Assembly (NCBI RefSeq): GCF_015550425.1
Contig: NZ_JADNAT010000004.1
Location: 144,009 to 208,008 of the forward strand
Reading direction: 5' to 3'
Source of the DNA: Clostridium sp. 1001275B_160808_H3
GTDB taxonomy: Bacteria; Bacillota; Clostridia; Clostridiales; Clostridiaceae
DNA: 64,000 nt
Made by a program: the position numbers and the translations under genes. Below are positions 18,322-26,968 of the stretch, one piece after another; position 1 is the stretch's first letter, and every line of letters begins with the position of its first letter. The notes below the pieces were generated by a model. The model worked only from the letters and a program-made list of their open reading frames with translations, had not been told where the DNA came from and did no database searches.

Positions 18322-20058
18322 ATGGGTAAGAAATCAAAAAGTAATATAAATCCATTATTAGCAGTTGGTGCAATTGCGGGAGCAGCAGCAGTTGCTGCTT
18401 TGGCAGCGAAGAAGATGAAGAAGAATGAAGAAAAAGAATCATCATTCGAAACATTCACTCAAAATTTTAATGAAAATAATGAACGACAAGTATATTTTGT
18501 TGGTGGTGGTTTAGCATCTTTAGCGGGCGCTGCATACCTAGTAAGGGATTGTAATTTTAAAGGTGAAAATATTCATATTATAGAAGGAATGCATATATTA
18601 GGTGGAAGTAATGATGGAGCTGGAGATGCTATAAATGGATTTGTATGCCGTGGTGGAAGAATGTTGAATGAAGAAACATATGAAAACTTTTGGGAGCTTT
18701 TAAGGAGTGTACCATCATTAGAAATGCCAGGTATGAGTGTTACAGAAGAAATATTGAATTTTGACCACTTACATCCAACACATGCACAAGCACGTTTGGT
18801 AGATAAATATGGTGTGATACAAGATGTAGAGAGTATGGGATTTAATAATGCTGACCGTACAGCTCTTGGAAAATTAATGATTACTCCAGAAGAAAAGCTT
18901 GATGATTTAACAATTGAAGATTGGTTTAAAGATACTCCACACTTCTTTACAACAAACTTCTGGTACATGTGGCAAACAACTTTTGCATTCCAAAAATGGT
19001 CAAGTTTATTTGAATTTAAGCGTTATATGGAACGTATGATATTTGAATTTTCACGTATTGAAACATTAGAAGGTGTAACACGTACCCCATATAATCAATA
19101 TGAATCAGTTATACTTCCATTAAAATCTTATTTAGATGGTTTTGGTGTTGATTTTAGCATAAATGCAACAGTTACAGATTTAGATTTTAAACCAGGTGAA
19201 GGTATAACAGTAACAGCAATGCACATAGAAGATGAAGAGGGTGAAAAAATAATAGAATTAAATGATGGAGATATTTGTATAATTACTAATGCTTGCATGA
19301 CTGATAGTGCAACATTAGGAGATTTTAAAACAGCTCCTGAGTATAATCCTAATAAACCAATTTCAGGAGAACTTTGGGCAAAGATTGCTAAAAAGAAATT
19401 TGGGCTTGGAAATCCAGAACCATTTTTTAACCATCCAGATGAAACTAACTGGGAAAGCTTTACAGTAACATGTAAAGGGAATAAATTATTAAAATTGATT
19501 GAACAGTTCTCAGGTAATGTAGCTGGTAGTGGAGCATTAATGACATTTAAAGACTCTAATTGGTTAATGAGCATAGTTGTTGCAGCTCAACCACATTTTA
19601 AGAATCAACCAATGGATACGACAATATTCTGGGGATATGGACTTTACACAGATAAAATTGGAGACTATGTGAAGAAACCTATGAGAGAATGTACTGGTGA
19701 AGAGTTATTAATTGAACTTTTACATCACTTACATTTTGAAGATAAAATAGATGAAATTATGGAAACTGTAGTAAATGTAATTCCATGTATGATGCCATAC
19801 ATTGATGCACAATTCCAACCACGTAAAATGAGTGATAGACCTAATGTAGTACCAGAAGGTTCAACTAACTTTGCAATGATAAGTCAATTTGTTGAAATTC
19901 CAGAAGACATGGTATTTACAGAAGAATACTCAGTACGTGCAGCAAGAATAGCAGTTTACACATTATTAAATGTAAAAAATAAAAAGATAATACCAGTAAC
20001 ACCTTATAAGAAAGATCCAAAAGTATTATTAAAAGCATTAAAAAAATCATATAGCTAA
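18322..20058 (+). CDS. ohyA: Oleate hydratase with N-terminal membrane anchor
   Basis: A FAD-dependent hydratase (formerly myosin-cross-reactive antigen) that adds water to the cis-9 double bond of free oleate and related acids, giving hydroxy fatty acids. Visible features are the FAD loop VGGGLASLAGAAYL (60-73), GGRMLNEETYE (111-121), RTPYNQYESV and a C-terminal GSTNFAMISQFVE. The 578-residue protein carries an extra N-terminal hydrophobic, Ala-rich segment (11-30) flanked by lysines. This looks like a membrane anchor and is absent from the soluble enzymes I know. At least nine of its arginines use CGT, while neighbouring genes use AGA almost exclusively, suggesting acquisition from another Firmicute. 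It may detoxify host unsaturated fatty acids. Confidence 0.9.
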   Translation: MGKKSKSNINPLLAVGAIAGAAAVAALAAKKMKKNEEKESSFETFTQNFNENNERQVYFVGGGLASLAGAAYLVRDCNFKGENIHIIEGMHILGGSNDGAGDAINGFVCRGGRMLNEETYENFWELLRSVPSLEMPGMSVTEEILNFDHLHPTHAQARLVDKYGVIQDVESMGFNNADRTALGKLMITPEEKLDDLTIEDWFKDTPHFFTTNFWYMWQTTFAFQKWSSLFEFKRYMERMIFEFSRIETLEGVTRTPYNQYESVILPLKSYLDGFGVDFSINATVTDLDFKPGEGITVTAMHIEDEEGEKIIELNDGDICIITNACMTDSATLGDFKTAPEYNPNKPISGELWAKIAKKKFGLGNPEPFFNHPDETNWESFTVTCKGNKLLKLIEQFSGNVAGSGALMTFKDSNWLMSIVVAAQPHFKNQPMDTTIFWGYGLYTDKIGDYVKKPMRECTGEELLIELLHHLHFEDKIDEIMETVVNVIPCMMPYIDAQFQPRKMSDRPNVVPEGSTNFAMISQFVEIPEDMVFTEEYSVRAARIAVYTLLNVKNKKIIPVTPYKKDPKVLLKALKKSYS

Positions 20059-20087
20059 ATTGAAAATGAAAAGTGAATAGTTAATGC

Positions 20088-20270
20088 TGAAAGAGTTAAG
20101 GCTGTTTTGCTTTGCAAAACTTATATTAGATTTTTGTAAAGCAGGAATCATTAAAAAATCTTTTAAGGATTTTTTCCTTAACTCTTTCACTATTTCATTC
20201 TTTAACTCTTTAATGTTTTTCAATTGATAATTATCAATTACCATCAATTATCAATTATCAATTATCAATT
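20088..20270. repeat. Three-stem intergenic repeat, copy B (forward orientation)
   Basis: A perfect 14-bp outer inverted repeat (TGAAAGAGTTAAGG at 20088-20101, complement at 20176-20189) encloses two hairpins: GTTTTGC-TTT-GCAAAAC (20104-20120) and an AAAAAATC/GATTTTTT stem (about 20153-20175). To the right is a tail of TCAATTA units (20234-20240, then 20244-20264). The VanW stop codon is the first triplet of one unit. The sequence differs from copies A and C inside, but the layout is the same. Confidence 0.7.
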
Positions 20271-21094
20271 GTCACTTTTCCATTGTCTAAGTATGGTTGA
20301 TACATCATAAATGCATGATTTTCAGCGACATATTCATCATTAATTTTATCACCAACAAGATTAAAAACCTTTCTATGTATAATATTATTTCTAATATAAT
20401 GACCATAAAATCCAGGAGTCATTGAGTGTTCTTTTTCATAAACTTCATATCTATAATTACATGGTTCTATTGAACGCCATTCACCTACAAGGTTTTCATT
20501 TGTAAGATACAATTTAAGTTGATAAGGTTTATTTGTAGTATTTTTAATTTCTAAATCTAAATAGTTAAAAAAACATGTAGCACCAGAACCGAAAGGTTGA
20601 GTCCTATTTACATCAGGAAAAACATCATGACTATGTCTATATCGTTCAGTAACAATTAGAGGAGTATGTAAAGTAATCCAATAAATTAAATTAGATAATT
20701 GGCATAAGCCCCCACCAACTCCAGGTTTAAAATCACCATTAGGGCAAAGAACCAACCCATCTTTATAACCTTTTCTATAGGTAGGTTTACCAATTAGTTT
20801 CCAATAAGAAAAGTATTCACCAGGCATAATAGTAACACCATCTAGCTTTTTTATTGCTAACCTTAAATTATCAACTTTATTACGTTGCAAATACATATCA
20901 ACATCTTTTAACTTTCTATAAAGAGGTGTACTGTGAGTAAAAATTACATGCTCTAAATCTTCTTTAAGAATATTTTTACTATATATATTTTTAGAAAACC
21001 ACCAGTAAAAATATTTTCTCATCTTATAGTAGGTTTGTCCTAAAAATAATCTTAATTGACTGCGCTTAATAGGCTTTTTTTCAATATAAGGCAT
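20258..21094 (-). CDS. VanW-family protein
   Basis: The 278-residue protein has the VanW domain core: PGEYFSYWKLIGKPT, then PGVGGGLCQLSNLIYW and RHSHDVFPD. VanW sits in vanB-type glycopeptide resistance clusters, but its biochemical role is unknown. No vanH, ligase, vanX or sensor genes are near, so resistance should not be inferred. No clear signal peptide is visible, only an aromatic basic N-terminus. TTAGGAGC precedes the ATG. The last codons and stop lie in the tandem tail of repeat B, so the C-terminus may have been altered by it. Confidence 0.85.
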   Translation of the reverse strand: MPYIEKKPIKRSQLRLFLGQTYYKMRKYFYWWFSKNIYSKNILKEDLEHVIFTHSTPLYRKLKDVDMYLQRNKVDNLRLAIKKLDGVTIMPGEYFSYWKLIGKPTYRKGYKDGLVLCPNGDFKPGVGGGLCQLSNLIYWITLHTPLIVTERYRHSHDVFPDVNRTQPFGSGATCFFNYLDLEIKNTTNKPYQLKLYLTNENLVGEWRSIEPCNYRYEVYEKEHSMTPGFYGHYIRNNIIHRKVFNLVGDKINDEYVAENHAFMMYQPYLDNGKVTIDN

Positions 21095-21289
21095 AAATTC
21101 AGCTCCTAAAAAATTATATGGTTTAATTGTAAAATATTAGTGAAGTATATACAAGTAGGTAGATTATTTAAATTTATTTTTATTTTGGGGGTTAAGGTAA
21201 TATTTAGTGAAGAATAAAGAAATGAAGGTTATGAAATGAAAAAATTAAAGAGTTAAAATTTAATTCAATACTAAAGCATTAAATGTAAA

Positions 21290-21454
21290 ATGAAAGAATT
21301 AAGGAAGTAATTTAGCATAGCTAAATTAAAAAACAATTTATCTAAACTCCTAAGGAGCCTAATTCCATAATTCTTTCACTTTTTAATTTTTTTACTATTT
21401 AATTAAATATAAAACTATCTGAGTTTTTGCATTAATTATAAATTATAAATTATA
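21290..21454. repeat. Three-stem intergenic repeat, copy C (forward orientation)
   Basis: The core 21290-21379 aligns with the reverse complement of copy A over about 90 nt. The outer arms are ATGAAAGAATT and AATTCTTTCA. Inside are AATTTAGCATAGCTAAATT (21309-21327) and CTCC-TAA-GGAG (21347-21357). A tail of three AATTATA units lies at 21434-21454, the same end as in copy B. This explains most of the 21095-21463 gap; the rest is AT-rich without features. Confidence 0.75.
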
Positions 21455-21463
21455 AATTTTAAA

Positions 21464-22522
21464 TTAAAGCTTTCCTATTAATTCATCTATAAGTTCCTTT
21501 ACGGAAATTATCTTATTTATTCGATGAGCATTTGCACCACAGAAAACCAATCCATTTTCAACATCGCCTTTTACAGCGTTGATTAAAGCTGAGCTTATAC
21601 AATATGGTGTTGTTGCTGGGGTACAAGGAATCAAGCAATTATAACATTTAGTTATTTTTACTTTTTGATTTTTTAATGTTTCTGTTAATTTATTTTTTAT
21701 AGCTCTACCTGGCATTCCTACTGGGCTTATAGTTAATTCAATATCTTCTTTTTTGCAATTAACATAAGCATTTTTAAAATTAATATGTGCATCACATTCA
21801 TGAGTTGCTACAAATCTTGTTGCAACTTGTACGCCATTAGCTCCAAGATTTAGGTATTTAATCATATCATCATGAGTAAATACACCACCAGCAACGACAA
21901 CAGGGATTTCGGTATTGAATTCATTTTCAAAGTTTTTAACTTCTTTAATTATGTTTATAACATTATTATCGAAATTCTTAATTTCATCAGTTAGGTTATT
22001 AGCTTTAAATCCAAGATGTCCACCAGCCATTGGACCTTCAACAATTATGGCATCAGCAGTTCTATTAAAATGTTTTTTCCAATAGCCTAGAATCACTTTT
22101 ACAGCTTTTGAAGATGATACTATAGGAGCTATCTTTATTGAACTTTCCTTTACAATTTCAGGTAAGTTTAATGGAAGTCCAGCGCCAGATATAATTAAAT
22201 CAGCTCCAGCTTCAATGGCTGCTTTTACATGCTCAACATAATTGTTCATTGCAACCATCACGTTAACACCTATTATTCCATTTGAACTTATTTCCTTAGC
22301 TTTCTTTATATGATTAGCTAATCCTCTTAGATTAGCTTTTAATGTATTACTTTCAAAATCTTCCTCCATATAACCTGCATGAGCAGCAGAAATAACACCA
22401 ATAGCACCATTCTTTGCAACATTACCTGCAAGATTTGATAGAGATACTCCAACACCCATTCCCCCTTGAATTATAGGGACTTTAGCTATTATATCACCAA
22501 TTTTTAATGGTTTAATATTCAT
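21464..22522 (-). CDS. FabK/nitronate monooxygenase-family flavin oxidoreductase
   Basis: The 352-residue FMN-dependent TIM-barrel protein starts with IIQGGMGVGVSLSNLAG and contains ISGAGLPLNL, EGPMAGGHLG and GGVFTHDDM. This pattern is shared by nitronate monooxygenases and the enoyl-ACP reductase FabK. It differs from the operon FabK by about 45 extra residues, including a Cys-rich C-terminal segment, CYNCLIPC...YCIS. The reaction is uncertain. Its promoter carries the same TTTGATAnTCAAA palindrome as the fatty acid operon at 22.8 kb, which favours a role in lipid metabolism such as a second enoyl reductase. AAAGGAG precedes the ATG. Confidence 0.8.
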   Translation of the reverse strand: MNIKPLKIGDIIAKVPIIQGGMGVGVSLSNLAGNVAKNGAIGVISAAHAGYMEEDFESNTLKANLRGLANHIKKAKEISSNGIIGVNVMVAMNNYVEHVKAAIEAGADLIISGAGLPLNLPEIVKESSIKIAPIVSSSKAVKVILGYWKKHFNRTADAIIVEGPMAGGHLGFKANNLTDEIKNFDNNVINIIKEVKNFENEFNTEIPVVVAGGVFTHDDMIKYLNLGANGVQVATRFVATHECDAHINFKNAYVNCKKEDIELTISPVGMPGRAIKNKLTETLKNQKVKITKCYNCLIPCTPATTPYCISSALINAVKGDVENGLVFCGANAHRINKIISVKELIDELIGKL

Positions 22523-22554
22523 AATTTTACTCCTTTAAATTTTAAGAATAATAC

Positions 22555-22607
22555 TTTGATAATCAAAATATTATTAATAGTATAGTTCAGAATTTTGAAA
22601 AAAACAA
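22555..22607 (-). promoter_or_regulatory. Promoter and FabT-like operator of the FabK-like gene
   Basis: On the minus strand, TTGTTT (22602-22607), 17 nt and TATACT (22579-22584) form a promoter. Downstream of the expected start site is the perfect palindrome TTTGAT-A-ATCAAA (22555-22567). Its flank matches the site before fabH (CTTTGATAnTCAAAATATT). Confidence 0.65.
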
Positions 22608-22799
22608 TAGATAGTTTAATTAATAATTTATATTAATAGATATTAATTGTGCTGTGGAAAATAAAATAAGAGAACGGGAAAGCTGTAAAATAAATGAATT
22701 GAGGATGTTTTGCTATGTAGTACATAAGGAAAATATAAAATTAAATATATGAAAAGAACATTATAGATTGAATTTATAATTAAAAAAATATTACGAATG

Positions 22800-22852
22800 T
22801 TGACAAATTAAAAAAATGGTATTATCATAATGACATTGCTTTGATAGTCAAA
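22800..22852 (+). promoter_or_regulatory. Fatty acid operon promoter and FabT-like operator
   Basis: TTGACA (22800-22805), a 17-nt spacer and TATCAT (22823-22828) give a strong promoter. The operator-like TTTGATAGTCAAA (22840-22852) follows at the expected transcription start, the same geometry as in front of the FabK-like gene. MarR-type FabT repressors of other Firmicutes bind similar TTTGA-n3-TCAAA palindromes. No such regulator gene is in this window. Confidence 0.65.
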
Positions 22853-23085
22853 ATATTTGAAAAGAGGAATTTAATTAATATTTCTGTATTTTTATTTATT
22901 TAATAGTATCTATTGATAAAATAGTATGACATCGAAGTAATTGATTGAGTATGTAGAAGTCAAAGGTACATCTACTAAAAAATTCAAAATAACAACTTAA
23001 TATAAAATAATATTTTGATAATAAAAATATTTGATATTTGAGTTAAATGTAACTTAAAAGTTGAATTTTTAGAAAGAGGCGTTAA
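22853..23085 (+). other. Long untranslated leader of the fatty acid operon
   Basis: If the promoter at 22800 is used, fabH has a leader of about 250 nt. It contains a second, degenerate copy of the operator motif (TTTGATAATAAAA, 23014-23026) but no intrinsic terminator, no recognised riboswitch and no good short ORF. The upstream part of this gap (22608-22799) shows nothing recognisable. Confidence 0.45.
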
Positions 23086-24063
23086 ATGAAAGGAGTAAAG
23101 GTAGTTGGATTTGGTCATTACTGTCCAGATAATATAGTAAGCAATAAGGATTTAGAAAATATAGTTGAGACTACAGACGAATGGATAGTAAAAAGAACCG
23201 GAATAAAAGAAAGAAGAATATCTAGTGGAGAAGGCACAGTTGAACTAGCATATAAAGCAGCATTGTCTGCTTTGAAAAATAGTAATTGTGATAAGGATGA
23301 TATAGATTTAATTGTTGTAGCTACCACTTCACCAGATAAAATTATGCCATCTACAGCTTGCAGTGTTCAAGGACTTTTAGGATGTAATAATGCAGCTGCA
23401 TTTGATATATCAGCAGCATGCTCTGGTTTTGTTTATTCTTTGATAGTAGCATCTAGTTTAATTAGAGGAACTGATAAAAAAAGAGCATTAGTAATTGGAT
23501 CAGAAGTCTTATCTAGAATAATAGACTGGAGTGATAGAAGTACTTGTGTATTATTTGGAGATGGAGCTGGAGCTGCAGTAATTGAGATATCAAATGATGA
23601 AGAAGGAATTATAAGTACTTGTTTTTCATCTGATGGAAATCGTGGAGAAAAAAGCTTAGTTGCTGGTGAATTAGAGTTAAATACACCTTTTGCAAAAGAA
23701 AAAAAATTAGAAAAAAGATATATAGAAATGAAAGGTGCAGAAGTTTATAAATTTGCAGTATCAATAGTACCTCAAATAGTTAATGAATTGTTAGAAAAAG
23801 CAAATGAGGATTTAGAAAACATAAAATATATAGTTCCTCATCAAGCTAATTCAAGAATAATAGATGATGCTGCTAGAAGATTAAAAGTAGATAAAGATAA
23901 ATTTTATACTAATTTAGATAAGTATGGAAACACTTCATCAGCAAGTGTACCAGTAGCTTTAAGTGAAATGTTTGAAAAAGGCCTTATAAAAAGAGGAGAT
24001 AAAATAATTTTAGCTGCCTTTGGTGGAGGATTAACCTGGGCAGGAGCATTAATTAAATTTTAG
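23086..24063 (+). CDS. fabH: 3-oxoacyl-ACP synthase III
   Basis: The initiating condensing enzyme joins acetyl-CoA (or a branched primer) with malonyl-ACP. The 325-residue protein has the full triad: Cys112 in ISAACSGF, His252 in PHQAN and Asn282 in YGNTSS. The C-terminal GGGLTWAG is present. AGAGG precedes the ATG. It is the first gene of an eleven-gene operon running to 32153. Genes are separated by 25 nt or less or overlap. No malonyl transacylase duplication or regulator gene is inserted. Confidence 0.95.
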   Translation: MKGVKVVGFGHYCPDNIVSNKDLENIVETTDEWIVKRTGIKERRISSGEGTVELAYKAALSALKNSNCDKDDIDLIVVATTSPDKIMPSTACSVQGLLGCNNAAAFDISAACSGFVYSLIVASSLIRGTDKKRALVIGSEVLSRIIDWSDRSTCVLFGDGAGAAVIEISNDEEGIISTCFSSDGNRGEKSLVAGELELNTPFAKEKKLEKRYIEMKGAEVYKFAVSIVPQIVNELLEKANEDLENIKYIVPHQANSRIIDDAARRLKVDKDKFYTNLDKYGNTSSASVPVALSEMFEKGLIKRGDKIILAAFGGGLTWAGALIKF

Positions 24064-24075
24064 GAGGATTTTAAA

Positions 24076-24303
24076 ATGGTATTTGAAAAGATTAAGGACA
24101 TAGTAGTAGAACAATTAGGTGTTAATGGAGATGAAGTAAAATTAGAAACTAATTTTATAGAAGATTTAGGTGCAGATTCACTTGATTTATTCCAAGTTGT
24201 AATGGACCTTGAAGATGCATTTAACGTAAAGGTTGATAACGTTGAAAGTATTAAGACTGTAGGAGATGCAGTGAAGTATATAGAAAGTGTTATAGAAAAA
24301 TAG
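24076..24303 (+). CDS. acpP: Acyl carrier protein
   Basis: The 75-residue acidic protein has the phosphopantetheine attachment site GADSLDLFQ (Ser35). It carries growing acyl chains between the enzymes of this operon. TTAGGAGG lies before the ATG. The start is 12 nt after fabH. Confidence 0.95.
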   Translation: MVFEKIKDIVVEQLGVNGDEVKLETNFIEDLGADSLDLFQVVMDLEDAFNVKVDNVESIKTVGDAVKYIESVIEK

Positions 24304-24325
24304 AGTAGAGAGTGGAGGAAATCTC

Positions 24326-25252
24326 ATGAACAATAATATTTGCAAATTGTTAAATATTAAATACCCTATTTTTCAAGGGGGGATGGCATGGGTTTCAGAT
24401 AGTTCTTTAGCAGCTGCAGTTTCTAATGCAGGTGGACTTGGAATAATAGCAGGAGCAAATGCTCCTGCAAGTTTTATAAGGGAAGAAATTAGAAAGACAA
24501 AAGAACTAACTGATAAACCTTTTGGTATTAATATAATGTTACTTTCTGAAAATGCAGATGAGATAGCACAAATTGTAATTGAAGAAGGGGTAAAAGTTGT
24601 TACAACTGGAGCTGGAAATCCAGGAAAGTACATTGCAAAATGGAAGGAAGCTGGAGTAAAGGTTATTCCGGTGGTTGCATCAGTTGCATTAGCAAAAAGA
24701 ATGGAAAGAGCTGGAGCAGATGCTGTTATAGCAGAAGGATGTGAAGCTGGGGGACATATTGGTAAATTAACTACTATGGTTTTGCTTCCTCAAGTTGTAG
24801 ATGCAGTAAATATTCCAGTCATAGCAGCAGGTGGAATAGGTGATGGAAGAGGTGTAGGTGCAGCTTTCATATTAGGTGCAAGTGGAGTTCAAGTTGGAAC
24901 GAGGTTTCTAGTTGCCAATGAATGTAGTATTCATGAAAACTATAAGGATGCTGTAGTAAAAGCAAAAGATATAGATACTGTTGTAACTGGTAGAGTTACA
25001 GGCCATCCAGTTCAAGTTATAAAGAATAAACTTGCAAGAGAGTATTTAAATCTTGAAGGTAAAAATACTTCAATAGAAGAGTTAGAGGAATTAGGCAGAG
25101 GGGCACTGAGAAAAGCTGTAAAAGATGGAGATATAGAAAATGGATCTCTTATGGCAGGTCAAATTTCAGGGATGATTACAAAAAAGCAAAGTGCTAAGGA
25201 AATTATAGAAGAAATGTTTAATGAATATGAAAATATAAGAAAGAGCCTTTAA
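24326..25252 (+). CDS. fabK: Enoyl-ACP reductase II, FMN-dependent
   Basis: A 308-residue FMN TIM-barrel enzyme that reduces trans-2-enoyl-ACP in the last step of each elongation cycle. Visible motifs are PIFQGGMAWVSD near the N-terminus, TTGAGNPGKY, AEGCEAGGHIG and GGIGDGRG. It replaces FabI, which is absent here, so the strain should depend on FabK unless another reductase exists elsewhere. GTGGAGG precedes the ATG. The position between acpP and fabD is the usual clostridial and streptococcal arrangement. Confidence 0.93.
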   Translation: MNNNICKLLNIKYPIFQGGMAWVSDSSLAAAVSNAGGLGIIAGANAPASFIREEIRKTKELTDKPFGINIMLLSENADEIAQIVIEEGVKVVTTGAGNPGKYIAKWKEAGVKVIPVVASVALAKRMERAGADAVIAEGCEAGGHIGKLTTMVLLPQVVDAVNIPVIAAGGIGDGRGVGAAFILGASGVQVGTRFLVANECSIHENYKDAVVKAKDIDTVVTGRVTGHPVQVIKNKLAREYLNLEGKNTSIEELEELGRGALRKAVKDGDIENGSLMAGQISGMITKKQSAKEIIEEMFNEYENIRKSL

Positions 25253-25264
25253 AGAGGAGGTAGT

Positions 25265-26218
25265 ATGAAAACAGCTTTTGTTTTTGCAGGTCAGGGATCT
25301 CAATATATAGGAATGGGAAAAGATTTATATGAAAATGTTCCAAGATGTAAAGAGATTTTTGATAAAGCAAATGATATATTAAGTTTTGATATAAAAGAAC
25401 TAATATTTAATGGGAATAAAGAAGATTTAGATATTACAGAAAATACGCAACCAGCTATTTTGATAACCTCAATTGCAGCAAAAAAAGCATTTGAAGAAAG
25501 TGGAATTAAAGCAGATGTTGTTGCAGGACTAAGTCTTGGCGAATATTCAGCTTTAGTATGTGCAAATGCTTTAAGCTTTGAAGAAGCAGTTGTTTTAGTG
25601 AAAAAGAGAGGAAGATATATGCAAGAAGCAGTTCCTATTGGAATTGGATCTATGGCTGCTATAATTGGATTACCTTTAGAGAAGATAAAGTTAGCGATAG
25701 AAAATTCAAAAGATAAAGGCATAGTAGAAATTGCTAATTATAATACCAATAATCAAATTGTAATTGGTGGAGAAAAAGAGGCAGTAGAAAAAGCTAAAGA
25801 ATTATGTTTAGAAGCTGGAGCAAAAAGAGCTATTGAATTAAAAGTATCTGGACCTTTTCATACATCCTTACTAGAAGAAGCATCAGTAAAACTTAAAGAA
25901 GAACTTAAAAATATAGAATTTAATGATCCTAGCACAAAAATTATATCTAATGTTACGGCTGAATTTATAGATAATAAAGCAGATATAGAAGAATTACTTT
26001 GTAGTCAAATAAAATCATCTGTTAAATGGAGTGAAAGCATAGAAAAAATGCTTAATATGGGTGTTGATACATTTATTGAATTTGGACCTGGCAGAGTATT
26101 AAGTAGCTTTATCAAGGAAATAAGTAGAGAAAAAGGCTTAAAAGTAAATATTTATAATGTTGAAGATATGAAATCTTTAAATAAAACATTAGAAGGGATA
26201 GGAATTTTAAATGGTTAA
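25265..26218 (+). CDS. fabD: Malonyl-CoA:ACP transacylase
   Basis: The enzyme transfers malonyl groups from CoA to ACP. The 317-residue protein has FAGQGSQY at the N-terminus, the nucleophile Ser90 in GLSLGEYSAL and the base His in SGPFHTSLL near residue 200. AAAGAGGAGG precedes the ATG. The stop codon overlaps the start of fabG by 8 nt, so the two are translationally coupled. Confidence 0.94.
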   Translation: MKTAFVFAGQGSQYIGMGKDLYENVPRCKEIFDKANDILSFDIKELIFNGNKEDLDITENTQPAILITSIAAKKAFEESGIKADVVAGLSLGEYSALVCANALSFEEAVVLVKKRGRYMQEAVPIGIGSMAAIIGLPLEKIKLAIENSKDKGIVEIANYNTNNQIVIGGEKEAVEKAKELCLEAGAKRAIELKVSGPFHTSLLEEASVKLKEELKNIEFNDPSTKIISNVTAEFIDNKADIEELLCSQIKSSVKWSESIEKMLNMGVDTFIEFGPGRVLSSFIKEISREKGLKVNIYNVEDMKSLNKTLEGIGILNG

Positions 26219-26954
26219 GGATAAAAATGCAATAGTTACAGGTGGAACTAGAGGTATAGGTAGAGAAATAGCAAGGACATTAGCGCAAAATGGAGCTAAT
26301 ATTGCTATAAATTATAGAAAATATAATGAAGAAGTAGAAAGTTTAATAGAAGAATTAAAGAGCTTTGGCGTTAAAGTAGTAGCATGCAAATGTGATGTAA
26401 GTAATGAAGAAGAAGTGATTAACTTTATAAAGGAAGTAAAAGATAAATTTGAAAGTATAGATATCTTAGTTAACAACGCAGGAATAACTAAAGATGGATT
26501 AATTATAAGAATGAGTGAAAAAGATTTTGATGATGTTATAGATGTAAATTTGAAAGGGACTTTCAATACAACTAAAGCAGTTTCATCTATTATGGTTAAG
26601 CAAAGATACGGAAAGATAATAAATATATCTTCTGTTGTTGGAGTAGCTGGGAATGCAGGTCAATGCAATTATGCTGCATCTAAAGCTGGTGTAATAGGAT
26701 TTTCAAAATCAGTAGCAAGAGAGCTTGCAGCTAGAAATATAAATGTTAATGTTATTGCTCCTGGATATATAAATACAGATATGACAAGTGTTTTACCAGA
26801 TAGAGTAAAAGAAGAAGTAATAAAGACAATTCCTATGAGAAAAATAGGAGAGCCTAAGGAAATAGCTAATTTAGTTTTATTCTTATCATCTAATTCATCA
26901 GATTATATTACTGGTCAAGTAATAAATGTAGATGGTGGAATGGTTATGCTTTAA
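26211..26954 (+). CDS. fabG: 3-oxoacyl-ACP reductase
   Basis: An NADPH-dependent short-chain dehydrogenase of 247 residues that reduces 3-oxoacyl-ACP. It has the cofactor loop GGTRGIG (11-17), NNAG (88-91), the catalytic Ser in INISSV (about 140) and Tyr154/Lys158 in YAASK. The C-terminal VDGGMVML is typical of FabG. It has no independent ribosome site of note and overlaps fabD by 8 nt. Confidence 0.94.
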   Translation: MVKDKNAIVTGGTRGIGREIARTLAQNGANIAINYRKYNEEVESLIEELKSFGVKVVACKCDVSNEEEVINFIKEVKDKFESIDILVNNAGITKDGLIIRMSEKDFDDVIDVNLKGTFNTTKAVSSIMVKQRYGKIINISSVVGVAGNAGQCNYAASKAGVIGFSKSVARELAARNINVNVIAPGYINTDMTSVLPDRVKEEVIKTIPMRKIGEPKEIANLVLFLSSNSSDYITGQVINVDGGMVML

Positions 26955-26968
26955 AAGGAGAGTAGTTT

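Noticed and set aside
18573..19574. Two long minus-strand open frames inside ohyA
   Set aside because: They are shadows of the strongly supported oleate hydratase frame, with no start signals and low-complexity Ser/Pro-rich translations.
20234..20270. Possible CRISPR array from repeated TCAATTA units
   Set aside because: Units of 7 bp without spacers are a tandem repeat, and no cas genes are present.
20258..21094. Glycopeptide resistance cluster suggested by VanW
   Set aside because: No ligase, dehydrogenase, dipeptidase or sensor genes are nearby, and VanW homologues are widespread in susceptible clostridia.
23014..23026. Third FabT-like box as a full operator
   Set aside because: The right half is TAAAA instead of TCAAA and no good promoter lies at the expected distance; listed only as degenerate.
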